Shown: positions 1 through 11,470 of the stretch, piece by piece | How positions within the stretch are numbered: position 1 is the stretch's first letter | How the letters are laid out: every line of letters starts with the position of its first letter | Assembly (NCBI GenBank): GCA_033060915.1 | Contig: CM065385.1 | Coordinates: forward strand, 19,851,001 to 19,915,000 | Source of the DNA: Euryodendron excelsum | Lineage: Eukaryota > Streptophyta > Magnoliopsida > Ericales > Pentaphylacaceae | DNA: 64,000 nt | Direction: 5' to 3' | Notes under the pieces: generated by a model | The model's database searches: none | The model's input: only the letters and a program-made list of their open reading frames with translations | What the model was told of the DNA's origin: nothing | Program-made: the position numbers and the translations under genes

Positions 1-278
1 GGGCAACAATCATCAAGCATAACATTCAATCATCAAGGCCTCAAACTACAACAACAGGGTTATATTTCATTCACAAACGTCATTACAAAAGATGAGTCAA
101 TGATCATTCAAAAAATATTACAAAAGAAATTGTTTTTGAGGATGACATTCCATCCTTTAACAAAAATGCAAACAGATGCAAAAATGAAAATACAAATGGG
201 AAGGAGAGAGAAGGGATATGGAGAGGAGAGGTCAGTGGGGAGAGGCTGGTGGTGAGGGGGTTAGGACAAGGGGGTCAC
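1..278. other. Flank of element D, nothing recognised
   Basis: This is the sequence left of the outermost LTR. It has an A-rich part and then a G/A-rich part (about 195-278) that runs up to the LTR. I see no coding signal. It does not resemble the leader/PBS sequence that adjoins the LTR start in A, B and C, so the LTR at 279 looks like the outer (3') end of an element and this is its insertion target. The last five bases, GTCAC, would be D's left TSD; the partner lies outside the window. Confidence 0.5.
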
Positions 279-3200
279 TGTCGTGCCCAAATTTTTCGCA
301 CCCGAAAAAGACAAGTGAGAAAAATACAGTGCTCTCTTGTTGGAACTGATCCTCCTAGAAGGATAAGTGCGACTAGGTTTGAATTGATTTTAAATAAGGG
401 CTTTTGGAAAACAATTTAGAGTCGTTACCTAACTTGATTAAGGTGAGTTAGGTCACCTAAAACTAAGCACAATCCGAAGATTACACTTAGGGTTTTTGAA
501 AAAGATTTTGAAAACTTCCTCAAGAGAGGGTTTTTAAGAAAATAGGTTATTTGACAAACTTTGGAAAGATTTAAGCCCCTTTTTTAAAATAACTCCATTT
601 GATCTTTGAAAACAGTGATCTAGGTTCGGAGGTTGGTTATGTGTAGGAAAGACGTACTAAGCCATCACCCTACCCTACCCTTACGGTACCTACATGTCGA
701 TTCACCCTAGGTTCACCCATTAGAGTCTTTGATTAATAAATGTCCAAAACTATCCACTTGATTTGAAAAAGGAAGTTGACATGATGCATGATGATGCAAG
801 TGTAACAATTTGATTCGAGTTTGAAAGTAGATTTGAAAAGAACTTGATTTGATTTAAAATGGGTTTGAAAAGATAGATTTGATTTTGAAAGAAAGTTTTA
901 AAAATTAGAAATAGAGATTTGAAAATAGATTTTTAGAATTGGAAGTTTGAAAATAATTATGGAATTGGAAACTTAAAAAAGGTTGTGAAAATAGAAGCTT
1001 AAAAAAGTTCGTGTGACCGCACCCATGAGGGCTACCTACATATCTCTTTTGGAAATTAGGTCAATTGTAGTTCAAACAAGAGTCCGATAGAAAATTTGAT
1101 TTGAAAAAGAGATTTGATTTGATAAAGGGTTTGATTTGAACTTTGAATAAAAGATTTGAAATTGATTTTGATTTAGAAAGATAGAACTTGGAATAAGAAC
1201 TTGGACTTAATTTGGAAAGATTAAGATTTGAAAACATTTTGGCTTGAATTGAAGTTTGAACAACCATCTCGGTTTAGAAAAGAACTTTTGGAGAAGAGTT
1301 GGAAGCTTCCTAACTTTAGGGTTAGGGTCGAACTAGGGTCTAGACATCCTAGGATTTAGGGTCACCTAGGGTTGAAGAATGTAATTAAATTGAATTTGAT
1401 TTGAACTTAAGAAGTTTGACTTTGGAAAGCTTGGTTTTAGGAAACCTAGACTTAGGAAAATAGGATTTAGGAAGGACTTGAGATTAAGAAAGTTTGATTG
1501 GAAAGTTTGATTTAGAAAACATGAAGAGTTCGAGTCTAGGAAAGATTGAATTTAGAAAATTTTGAAATTTGGAAAGTTTTAAAATAGAAAAGTTCCATTT
1601 TAGGAAAGTTTCATTTTAGGAAAGTTTTGAATTAAGAAAGTTTAAAATAGGAAATGCTTTGAAATTGGAAAGTTTTGAATTTAGAAAGTTTCAACTTAAG
1701 AAAGTTTCAAATTTGGAAAGTTTCCTTGTTAGGAAAGATTTGATTAGGTTTGAGAAAGATTTGGAATTTAGAAAGTTTTAGAATTAGGAAAAGTTTGGGT
1801 TTAGAAAGATTAAGAAACTTAAAGTTTAAAGAAAGATTTGAAAGTTTAAGTTTTGAAAACTTAAGATTTAGGAAGGTATGAGATTAGGAAGGATTAGAAT
1901 TAAGAAAGATTTGGATTAGGAAGGATTGGGATTAGAAAATGTTGAAATTAGGAAAAGGTTTGGATTAGGAAAGATTGAAATTAAGAAAATGTTTGGATTA
2001 GGAAAGATTTAATTTCTATTTCCTAAAATAAAATATTGGATTTTATTTCCAAAAAGAGATGATTGGATTTTGTTTCCAAAGACGGAAGATTTGATTTTGT
2101 CTCCAAAAACGGAAGATTTGATTTGACATAGAATTAGAAAGGATGAATTTTGGAAAACTTAGGTTTGGAAAGCTATAGTTTTGGTATAGGAAAAGTGATT
2201 TTGGAAGTCTAAGATTTGACGTAGAAAATAGAGGCTTTGGAAATCTATGTTTTGAGGTAAGATTGGAAATCATGTTTTAGGAGAGAAAATTAGGGTTTCC
2301 TAACCATGGCTCTAGGGTTTAACTTGAACTCCAAGAAAAAGGGATTTTGGAAAATAGATCTTTTTGGAAAGAGAGATTTTTAGGAAAGAGTTTTTAGGAA
2401 AGTAAGTTTGAAAAGAGATTTTTGAGAGGATTTAAAAAGAGGTTTTGGAAAGTAAGTTTGAAAAGCAATTTGGAAAGGGATTTGAATGTGGACTTTTGCA
2501 AGCTTCTAAAAATAACTCACTTTCCTAAAACAATTCTAACCACAAGAAGATTAGAACCATTCTAGGACTGTGATTTTGAAAATAACAAGGATTTGAAAAT
2601 ATGAACCATGAAAGTCATTTTAAATGTAACACTTTCCTAAAGCAACTCCAACCATGGAAAGACTAGAATCACCTTAGGATTGTAATTTTGAAAATAAGTT
2701 TGGAAAAAGAAGATTTAATGCAAGTTTTGAAAATGATTTTCGATGCAAGTTTTGAAAACAAGTTTTGCAGAGACGCATGATTATGATATACACAATGCAA
2801 GTTGGGGTCATGAACATACAAGGTTAAAGGCTTCACCACATAATCACGGGGGCTGAACTCACGTCGTCTCCAGTTAGAGTAAGAGAAGGCCTTCAACACG
2901 GTAACTTTTAGTAGCCTAATCCTACACATGAACTGGAAAGTCCCTTGTTTCAAGCATGCAAGAAAGGGTGGTAGAAGATGGGGATTAAAATATAATAAAA
3001 CCCAAGTGGGTTAGGAGAGAGAAGAGAGGGGGGAATTACGTAAATGAAAATAGGAAGCCTACCTTGTGTCTTATTTATTTTGCTTGCTTTATATGCTTTG
3101 TTTTACTTCAGTCTTCGAGAGCTTACTTTGGTCTTCGGGAGCTTCCAAGTTGCAGCACTTCAAGTCTTCAATAGAGGCTTCGGAGGTTTGTATATGAGTG

Positions 3201-3364
3201 TATACGAGCTAGGGTTAAGTGTATAGGGGCTAAGGTTTTGTATATGGAGGCTAGGGTTTGGAGAACCTAAAGAAAACTAGGGTTTGGAAGGGCTTCGAGC
3301 TTTATAATTCAAAAAATAGAGTTTTTGGACTGTGTTTGAAGACCCTCTTCACGCTGAAGAATGC

Positions 3365-3376
3365 TCTATATTTATG
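3365..3376 (-). promoter_or_regulatory. Probable LTR TATA box (element D)
   Basis: The minus strand reads CCATAAATATAG, the counterpart of CTATAAATATAG in the better-preserved LTRs. The position within the LTR is conserved and it is followed on the minus strand by AAACCCTA telo-box motifs. Confidence 0.5.
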
Positions 3377-4011
3377 GACAGAAGACTGAATTGGTGCCTG
3401 CTGCAGTGGCGCCAAGCCAAAAATCCTAGTAGCGACTCTAGGCCATTTTTGGCTTGGTGCCACTAGTAGTGGCCCCAGCCATTTAGGCAATATTTAAGGT
3501 CGGCAAACAACGTATTTTCAAAATATTTGGATGCCTGTATTAGTGACTACCATGTAATTTTTAGCCTGGCTTCAGTTGGAGTGACTTCGAAAAGTCCAGG
3601 AAAGATTTAAAGAGCCAAGAATGGCCCGGAGGCTAGAAAGGGACAGGAACCCTTAGAATAGTGTTTCGGGGATATTAGACTTGAAAAATAATGTCAAGAT
3701 GTGTTAGAAGGGCTGACAGAGCCGTTAGGGGCAAAACTGTCAATCGGGTCGGAAAGCTGCCGGGATGGACTTGGAATGTGTCGGAAGAAGGCTTGAAGCT
3801 TGGAAACATTAGCTAAAATGTTCCAGGAGGTTGCCGGTTTGATACTAAGAGCCGGTGTGGTTGGAAGAGACGACCGGTCCACCAGGGGCGAAACAATCAT
3901 TTTGCATTGGGCTCACTGGAATTGATTCGAAATGATTTGAAAATGGATTGGAAGGTCGGGGTTACGATCAGAAGCACCCCCAGGAGGTTACCAGTTTGTT
4001 ACCCAGAGTCG

Positions 4012-4016
4012 GTGTA
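4012..4016. repeat. Left TSD of element A (degenerate)
   Basis: GTGTA here pairs with GCGTG at 57672-57676. The two differ by two transitions (C/T and G/A), as expected for an old duplication of a CpG-containing target in methylated DNA. Removing A restores a continuous LTR in register with its paralogues. Confidence 0.6.
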
Positions 4017-7000
4017 TGTCGCACCCAGATTTTTTGCACTCGAGGAATACAACGGAAAAAATATTGTACTCTCTTGTTAGAACTCATCCCCCTAGAAGAA
4101 TGAGTGGGACTAGGTTTGAATTAAAAATTGATTTTAAATAAGGGCTTTTGAAAAACAATTTGGAGTCATGACCTAACTTGATTAAGGTGAGTTAGGTCAC
4201 CTAAAAACTAAGCACAATCCGAAAATCACACTTAGGATTTTTTGAAAAGATTTTGAAAATACTTCCTCAAGAGAGGGTTTTTAAGAAAATAGGTTGTTTG
4301 GCAACCTTTGAAAATCTTTAAGACATTTTTTGAAAATAACTCCATTTGGTCTTTGAAAACAGTGATCTAGGTTCGGAGGTTGGTTACGTGTAGGGAACAC
4401 GCACTAAGCCATCACCCTATCCTGCCCTTGTGGTACCTACATGTCTATTCACCCTAGATTCACCCATTAGAGTCTTCGATTAATAAATGACCAATACTAT
4501 CCACTTTTGAAAAGAATATTTAAAAGGAAAAGACATGATGCATGATATGCAAGTGCAATAGAAAGATTTGATGTAGAAATAGATTTTGAGGAAAAGATTT
4601 GAAGTTTGAGAATAGACTTGAAAAGAAAATTTGATCTTGAAAATAGATTTGAAAAGACTTGATTTAATTTTGAAAATAGACTTGAAAAGATAGATTTGAT
4701 TTTGAAAGAAAAATTTTAGAAATTGGAAATAGAGATTTGAAAAAAAAAGTTATGACTACACCCATGAGGGTTGCCTATGTATCCTTTTTGAGAAATTAGA
4801 TCAGCCGTAGTTTGGACAAGAGTCTGATTGAAAATAAGAGATTTTGATTGGAAAAAGAAATTGAGTTGAAATTTGGATTGGAAGATTAAGAAATTTGCAC
4901 TTTGATTGGAAGATTTGAAAAGCTTGGTTTTAGGAAACCTAAACTTAGGAAAGATGGAACTTAGGAAAGGCTTGAAGTTTAAGAAAGATTTTGACTTGAC
5001 TCGGAAGAGATTTAGAAAAGATTTAACTTGAATGTGGGACACGAAAGATTAGGGAAAGATTGGATTTAGGAAAGGTAGTTTCAAAATAGGAAAGTTCCGT
5101 TTTAGAAAAGTTTCATTCTAGGAAAGATTTCGAATTAGGAAATTTTTATTTTAAGAAAGGTTTCGGATTAGGAAAGTTTAAAATAGGAGTTTTAAAATTG
5201 GAAAGTTTTGAATTTGGAAAATTTTAACTTAAGAAAGTTTTGAATTTAGAAAGTTTTGGATTTGGAAAGATCTAAAATTTAGAAAGGTTTAAATTTTAGA
5301 AAGATTCAAAGTTGGAGTTTTAGAAATACTTGAAATTAGAAAAGGTTTGAGTTTAAGAAAGATTGGAAAATTTAGATTTGGAAAAGTATGAAATTAGGAA
5401 AATTAAGAAGCTTAAAGTTTAAGGAAAGATTTGAAATTTTAAGTTTTGGAAACTTAAGGTTTAGGAAGGTATGAGATTAGGAAGGATTGGGATTAGAAAA
5501 GATTTGGTTTTATTTCTAAAACAAAAGATTGGATTTTGTTTCTAAAAGGAGGTAATTTGATTCTATTTCCAAAAACGGAGGATAAGATCTAGTTTCCTAA
5601 ATAGTGAGATTGGCTTTGGTTTCCCAAAATGAAAGATATTATGTGACATAGAATTGGAAAGATGGAGTTTTGAAAATCCTAGATTTTGGTGTAGAAAATA
5701 GGGTTTGGAAAACTAAAGTTTAAGGCCAAAATAGGAAATTAGAAATTATATTTTTGGAAAGAAAATTAGGGTTTCCTAACCATGGCTCTAGGGTTTAACT
5801 TGGACTCCAAGAAAAAGGAATTTTGGAAAGTGAATTTTTGGAAAAGAAGATTTTTGGAGGTAGATCTTAAAAAAGGAGTTTTTAGAAAGTACACTTGAAA
5901 AGAGAGTTTTTGGAAAGGGATTTTTGGAAAGAGTTTTTTAGGAAAGAGATTTATGGAAAGAGTTGTTAGGAAGGAAACTTATGGAGTGTTTTTGGAAAAT
6001 GAATTTTGAATAAGGTTTTTGGAAAGAAGTTTGAAAAGAGTTTTTAGGAAAATAAGTTTTTGAAGGAAATTTTTAGAAAACAATTTTTAGGAAGCAATTT
6101 TGGAAAGGAGATTGGAGAGAATTTTTAGAAAGTATGTTGGAAAAGAGATTTTAGAGAATAGACGTGAAAATAGATTTTGGAGAGGGTTTAAAAAAAAAGG
6201 GTTTTGGAAAGTAAGTTTGAAAAGTAATTTGGAAAGGGATGGAATTTCTCAAACCTTTAAAAATATCTCACTTTTCTAAAATGATTCTAACCATAAAATG
6301 GTTAGAACCATTCTAAGATTGTGGTTTTGAAAACAACAAGGACTTGAAAATATAGACCATATTGGTCACTTTAAGTGTAACACTTTTCTAAAGCAACCCT
6401 AACCATGAAAAGACTAGAATCACCTTAGGATTGTAATTTTGAAAATAAGTTTTTGAAGAAGAAAATTTTAACGCAAGTTTTGAAAATGGTTTTGATTTAC
6501 GTTTTAAAAACAAGTTTGAAAACGGATTTTGGAGAGATGCATGATCATGATATGCATAATGAAAGTTGGGGTCGTGAACATACAAGATTAAAGGCTTCAC
6601 CACATAATCAAGGGGGCCGAACCCACATGGTCTCTGGTTAGACTAAGAGAAAGCCCCCGATAGGGTGACTTTCAATAGCCTAATCCTACACGTGAACTGG
6701 GGAGTCCCTTGTTTTAAGCATGCAAGAAAGGAGGAGAAAAGATGAGGGATTAAAATAGAAGAAGACCCAAGTGGGCTAGGAGAGAGAAGAGAGAGGGGGG
6801 AATTGCGTAAACATAAATAGAAAGCCTACCTTGTGTCTTCTTTTATTTGCTTTGTTTTGCTCACTTTCTTTACTTTGATCTTTGCTTGGCTTTGCGTCGG
6901 TTTTCAAGAGCTTGCTTTGATCTTCGGGAGCTTTGGAGTTACAGCACTTCAAGTCTTTAATGGAGGCATTGGAGGCTAATATATGAGTGTATATGAGTGT

Positions 7001-8745
7001 GTGTGAGTGTATGTGAGCGTATGGGGGCTAGGGTTTGGTGTATAGAGGCTAGGGTTTGGAAACCCTAAAGAGAACTAGGGTTTGGAGAGGCTTCGAGCTC
7101 TGTGTATCGAAGAAGAGAGTTTTTAGACTGAGTTTGCAGACCCTTTTCATGCTGGAGGAGGCTTTGTATTTATAGACAGAGGATTGACCTGGCACCTATT
7201 GTAGTGGCGCCAGGCAAAATTTCCTTCAGGCCAAATTTTAGCTTGGCGCCACTACTAGTGGCACCAGCTACTTAGGAAAGTTTTAATGTCGGCAAGCAAC
7301 GTATCTTCGAAAGATTTGGGTGCCTATACTAGTGACTACCATGCAATTTTTAGCTTGGCTTCATTAGGAGTGACTCTAGAAGGTCCGAGAATGATTTATG
7401 GGGCCAAAAATGGCCCGAAGGGCCGGAAAGGGACATGAACCCTTAGAATAGTGTCTCGAGGAGTTATAGACTTGAAGAATGATGATAGGATGTGTTGAAA
7501 GGGTTGATTGGGCCATTATGGGCAAAACAGTCAATCAGGCCAGAAAGCTGCCGAGATGGACTTGGAATATCTCGGAAAAAGACTCAAGGCCTGGAAACAT
7601 TACCTAGAATGTTCTAGGAGGTTACCGGTTTGATACCTAGAGCTGGTGAGGTTGGAAGAGACGACCGGCCCACTAAGGGCAAAATGGTTATTTTGCATCA
7701 AGTTTGCCGAAACTAACTTAGAATGATCTAGAAGAGTAATTGAAGGCTAGGGATACTATCAGAAACATCCCCGGGAGGTTACTGGTTTGATACTTAGGGC
7801 CAGTGTGATTCTCGGGGTGCTCGAATGCCTAGGGGCAAAGTAGTCATTTTGACCGGAGAGTTTCAGAATTGGCCCGAAACTGACTGGAAGGTACTTAAAC
7901 ATGCCGGATCATCCTTGGGACAATCCTGGAAGGGTGGACTTACCGTTCTGAGGACTTAGGTACTTTCGCAAGAAACGCGCCAAAAATGACCTTAAGGGCA
8001 GTCTGGTCATTTTTCACTGGAGTAGGTTAGCAGGCACTGGTGTTGACCTAGGTTTTGAGTGTTTTTGTCACTCTGACGATGGTCCCATGACATAGGGATT
8101 TGTTAGCAATTCCCCATATCGACCTATTTGTGAGTGTTTCCACCACTTTGACGGTTGCACTGTTTACGAGTATTTTCGTTACTCTAATGGGTCACGATCA
8201 TTCTAGAGACTGCCTAATCTCGGGAAGTTGCTAGGTGGACTTATCGCTTGAGGAATCAACTTTTTCGAAAGATGTGCCGAAATGGACATTTCTTCATTAG
8301 CGGGCTAGCAAGCGTTAAAGGTGGACCGTTCTACCATCTCGGGGACTTGGGGTCTCGTCCCAGTTGACGGGTTTGAAGGCACTTACCATTCTGAAGAGTT
8401 CTAAAAAAACGTGCTGGACACGATGGACTTACTGCTTGAGGAATCAACTATCTCAAAAGGCGTGCCGAATTTAATTAGAACTAGAAGTGGACTTGAAATT
8501 GGATTTAAGATTAAAACGTGAACTTACTGTCTTTGAAAAGACATACCCACTGAAATTGGACTGAACAATGACCCAAGGGCACTTTGGTCATTTTGCCTCT
8601 ATTTGGGCCTAATAGGCCTACGAAGTGATCGATTGACTAGATTATGTTTGGAAAACTTATTAAAATTGGAATATGTCCATATTAACTTGAACTAAAGTCT
8701 GGACGGGTCGAGGACTGCCGAGCGAGCAAAAATGGGATGCTTACA
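4017..8745 (-). repeat. Element A 3' LTR
   Basis: 4729 bp, TG...CA. The plus strand starts TGTCGCACCC and ends GGGATGCTTACA. A PPT follows at once on the plus strand (that is, precedes it on the minus strand), which identifies this as the 3' LTR of a minus-strand element. It contains the purine-rich degenerate tract at about 4560-6240, a telo-box cluster at about 7020-7085, a TATA box at 7165, a GGCGCC palindrome near 7247 and the hairpin motifs at 8057-8184. Confidence 0.85.
7165..7175 (-). promoter_or_regulatory. Probable LTR TATA box (element A 3' LTR)
   Basis: The minus strand reads CTATAAATACA, about 1.57 kb from the LTR's minus-strand start. This implies a U3 of roughly 1.6 kb and a long R/U5. 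Downstream on the minus strand come several AAACCCTA telo-boxes (about 7085-7025). Confidence 0.5.
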
Positions 8746-8765
8746 GCTGCCCCTCTTTTTCTGTC
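8746..8765 (-). other. Polypurine tract of element A
   Basis: The minus strand reads GAAAAAGAGGGGCAGC directly before the LTR start TGTAAGC. This is the expected priming site for plus-strand DNA synthesis. The same sequence precedes C's 3' LTR, and a decayed version precedes D's. Confidence 0.85.
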
Positions 8766-8948
8766 TTTGCTTGTTAAAGGCAAAAAACGATAGAGTAAAA
8801 GTCCTATGTTCACTGTGAGGCGGTCGGAGGGATGGATTTTGGAATTTTTTGAAAATTGGAGTGTGGAATGAATATTGGGCCCAAAAGGCCTTTGAAATCG
8901 AGTTTTGGCAGGAAAAAGGGCAAAACTGCCTGGAATTGGAAACTTGCA

Positions 8949-8985
8949 CCACTAGCAGTGGCGCCAGGGGCGCCACTGCTAGTGG
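8949..8985. repeat. Perfect 17-bp inverted repeat (hairpin) in the antisense leader exon
   Basis: Arms CCACTAGCAGTGGCGCC (8949-8965) and GGCGCCACTGCTAGTGG (8969-8985) flank the 3-nt loop AGG. It lies between the PPT and the antisense intron donor, so it would be in the 5' untranslated exon of the plus-strand cargo gene. Related shorter GGCGCC palindromes occur in the LTRs next to the TATA box. Confidence 0.9.
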
Positions 8986-9182
8986 CACCAGGCCTAAGAT
9001 CAAATCCAGCAAACTGCTGGTTCGACAATGTTGCGGGATTTGAAGAATTTTTGAAAAACTGAGAGGCTTTGTGAGGAAATCGACTTGGATGTTGAAAAAG
9101 TGCTTCCTAAGGATTGCCAAAAGTAGTCGCCGTTGCTGAAAAAGTTGCCAGAAGAGAAGATTTTGCCAGAGAACTCCAAGAG

Positions 9183-10192
9183 GTGAGTTTTTAACTTTAT
9201 GTTGATTTTGATTTGTAGAATTCCGTTTAAGCCACGTGCACAGTGAAAATTGATGTTTTGATATGTTTTGAACACTATGGTGAAGTTATTTTTGCATTTT
9301 GGTACCTGTTTAATTGAATTTGAGTGATTTTACATGTTTATGTAAAGGAGGTTTATGCAAGAATTGGGAGTTTCTCCCTACAGCTTTGGGCACTGAGTTT
9401 TTCGACTAAATTTTTATACCGTGTGCCTTAGAAAAATGTGTTTAACGGCCGTGTGAAGTTTCGTGATTTTTTTGAAAATTTTTGAATTTTTGATTTTTTA
9501 AAAAATAGAAAAATACTTAGGAAAATAGAAAAATTGAGAAAATTGAAAAATTATTAGAGTTTAGTGTTTAGAAAAATGTAGGGATATTTTAGAAAAAATT
9601 TGAAGTGATTTTGAGAAATTTTAGAATAACTTCAAAAACCATTGGTTTGTTGAAAAATAAAACAAGTCTTTTTGAAAAATTTAGAAATTTGAAAAATGTG
9701 CGCGAGTGTGGGTGCTATGTGATTGTGATGTTGTGAAGTGTGTAGTTTGTGTTTTGTATTGATATTGTGAGTGTGATAGGGATGATTTTTAAGCGGAACT
9801 CTGCCGAAATTGTTCGAAATTAGGGAAAGAGGTGGAAAAGTTTTGGACTAAAATCTTTTTGAAGGGAAAAGACAAAAAACCCTTGAGGTTTTAGAAAATT
9901 CATTTTGACTCGAAGTTGGAAAACCAAAATGTGTAGGAAATTCATTTTAACTCGGAAGCGGAATTTTAAAATCAAAACGTGTAGGAAATTCATTTTAACT
10001 TAGAAGTGGGATTTTAAAATCAAAATATGTAAGAAATTCATTTTGACTTATCATTTGAAATCTTTTTATTTTTTATTATTTGTTTATTTTTATCATTTAT
10101 TTTATTTTATTTTCATTGTGTCTCTTTCTTCTTTTTCTTACTTGTCATGAATTATACTTACCCTATGTCTGTATTCTTACCTTGATCTTCAG
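9183..10192 (+). other. Intron 1 of element A's antisense cargo gene
   Basis: The donor is AAGAG/GTGAGT at 9182/9183 and the acceptor ATCTTCAG/GATGG at 10192. The interval is AT-rich with no coding signal. The same donor context and acceptor recur at matching places in B and C, and in decayed form in D, which supports real plus-strand splicing. The exon upstream, from about 8746, is an untranslated leader conserved in all copies. Exon 2 starts with GATGG, exactly where element B inserted. Confidence 0.7.
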
Positions 10193-10197
10193 GATGG
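10193..10197. repeat. Left TSD of element B
   Basis: GATGG, identical to 24038-24042. It fixes both ends of element B. Confidence 0.9.
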
Positions 10198-10403
10198 TGT
10201 CGAGCTCAGATTTTTTGCACTTGAGGAATACTCACACAATCGGAAAAAATGTTGTACTCTCTCGTTAGAACTCACCCTTCTAGAAGAATGAGTGCGACTA
10301 GGTTTGAATTAAAAAATTGGTTTGAATAAAGAGCTTTTAGAAAAAGATTCGGAGTCACCACCTAACTTGATTAAGGTGAGTTAGGTCACCTAAAAACTAA
10401 GAA
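10198..10403 (-). repeat. Element B 3' LTR, truncated to its terminal ~206 bp
   Basis: The start matches B's own 5' LTR at 18844 more closely than other LTRs (the ACTCACA stretch, the AAAAAATTGG run, the ACTAAGAAT ending). It then breaks off and continues directly into the antisense leader exon, so most of the LTR, the PPT and about 0.3 kb of internal sequence are missing. The 20-mer GAATTGACTTGAACCTTGAA occurs at 10401 and again at 10465, a sign of templated filler at the deletion junction. Confidence 0.8.
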
Positions 10404-10581
10404 TTGACTTGAACCTTGAATTGGCTTGTGGAGAGATTTTACAAATCCGAGAGATTCTGCGTGAGAATTGACTTGAACCTTGAAGGGGCACTTCTTGGAG
10501 ACTACAGGTGATTGCCAAAAGGAGACCACGTCACCGGAAAAGTCGCCGAAAGAGAAGATTTCGCCGGAGAACTTTCAAAAA

Positions 10582-11469
10582 GTGAGTTTTCAAATGTTGT
10601 TGATTTTGATGTGTAGAGCTTCGTTTGAATCATGTGAATAGTGAAAATTGATATTTTGATATGCTTTGAACATGATGGTGATATTATCTTTGCATTTTGA
10701 TGCTTGTTTGATTGAATTTGAGTGATTATATGTGAATATGTAAAGGGGGTTTTCTACAAGAATAGGGAATTTGTTCCTACAGACTTGGGCATTGGGTTTT
10801 CTGACTATATTTTTATGCGATGTGCCTTAGAAAAATGTGTTTAACAACCGTATGAAGTTTCGTGATTTTTTGAAAACTCGGTGAATTTTTTATTTTTTGA
10901 AAAATAAGAAAATACTTAGAAAATTTAGAAAAATGAGAAAACTCAAGAAATTGATGAAGTTTTTAAAGTTTGAAATTTGAAAAAATATTGGAATATTTTA
11001 GAAAACATTTGAGGTGATCTTGAAAAATTTCAAGAGACTTTTGAAAACCATTGATTTATTTGAAAAATAAAACATGTGTTTTGAAAATTTTGAAAAATTG
11101 AAAAATGTGCGCGAGTGTGGTTGTTATGTGATTGTTATGTTGGAAAGTGCATGTTTTGTGTTTTGTGTTGATGTCATGGGTGTTGTAGGGGCCATTTTTA
11201 GACGGGACTCTGCCGAAATTTTTTTTTAGAAATTATGGAAAGAGTTGGTTAAAGTTTTAGAAATAAAATCCTTTTGAAGGAAAAAGACAGAAAACCCTTG
11301 AAATATGATTTGAAAATTAGAAGATCGAGATGCGTAGAAATTTTGTTTTTGATTTGTTATTCGAAATCCTTTATTCGTTTTGTTTGTGTTAGTTGTTTAT
11401 TTTATTTTACTATTATTTAAACTGCATGGATGGTATATTAACATCACTTATCTTGGCTTACCTTTTCAG
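10582..11469 (+). other. Intron 1 of element B's antisense PMD gene
   Basis: Donor AAAA/GTGAGT, acceptor ACCTTTTCAG/GATGG, aligned with the introns in A and C. The ATG of the PMD ORF lies 1 nt after the acceptor. AT-rich and non-coding. Confidence 0.7.
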
Positions 11470-11470
11470 G

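Larger units (their letters stand above)
279..4016 (-). repeat. Element D 3' LTR, first part
   Basis: It begins TGTCGTGCCC on the plus strand, matching the LTR starts at 4017, 18844, 25878, 38194 and 53057. The order of subregions is the same in every copy: a start block, a ~1.7 kb degenerate GGAAAGTTT-type purine-rich tract (about 780-2520), a block with GCAAGTTGGGGTC, a telo-box/TATA block (about 3180-3380), GGCGCC palindromes, then the U3 motifs. It stops at 4016 where element A is inserted. The remainder (987 bp) is at 57677-58663, giving an LTR of about 4.7 kb. Small ORFs inside it are chance. Confidence 0.85.

Noticed and set aside
1061..1267. Ser/Phe/Asn-rich ORFs on the minus strand in LTR tracts (also 4716-5042, 19316-19680, 26365-26634, 38677-38967, 39986-40237)
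   Set aside because: They are translations of the degenerate CTTTCCAAA tract, with composition set by the repeat and no conservation of frame.
2280..2320. Interstitial telomere repeat (TTTAGGG-like)
   Set aside because: Only scattered single units of the motif in LTRs, never in tandem; better described as telo-box promoter motifs or chance.
8692..9275. Overlapping ORFs on both strands around the PPT and leader exon
   Set aside because: They cross the LTR/internal boundary and the hairpin, and are not conserved in C or D; shadows of non-coding sequence.
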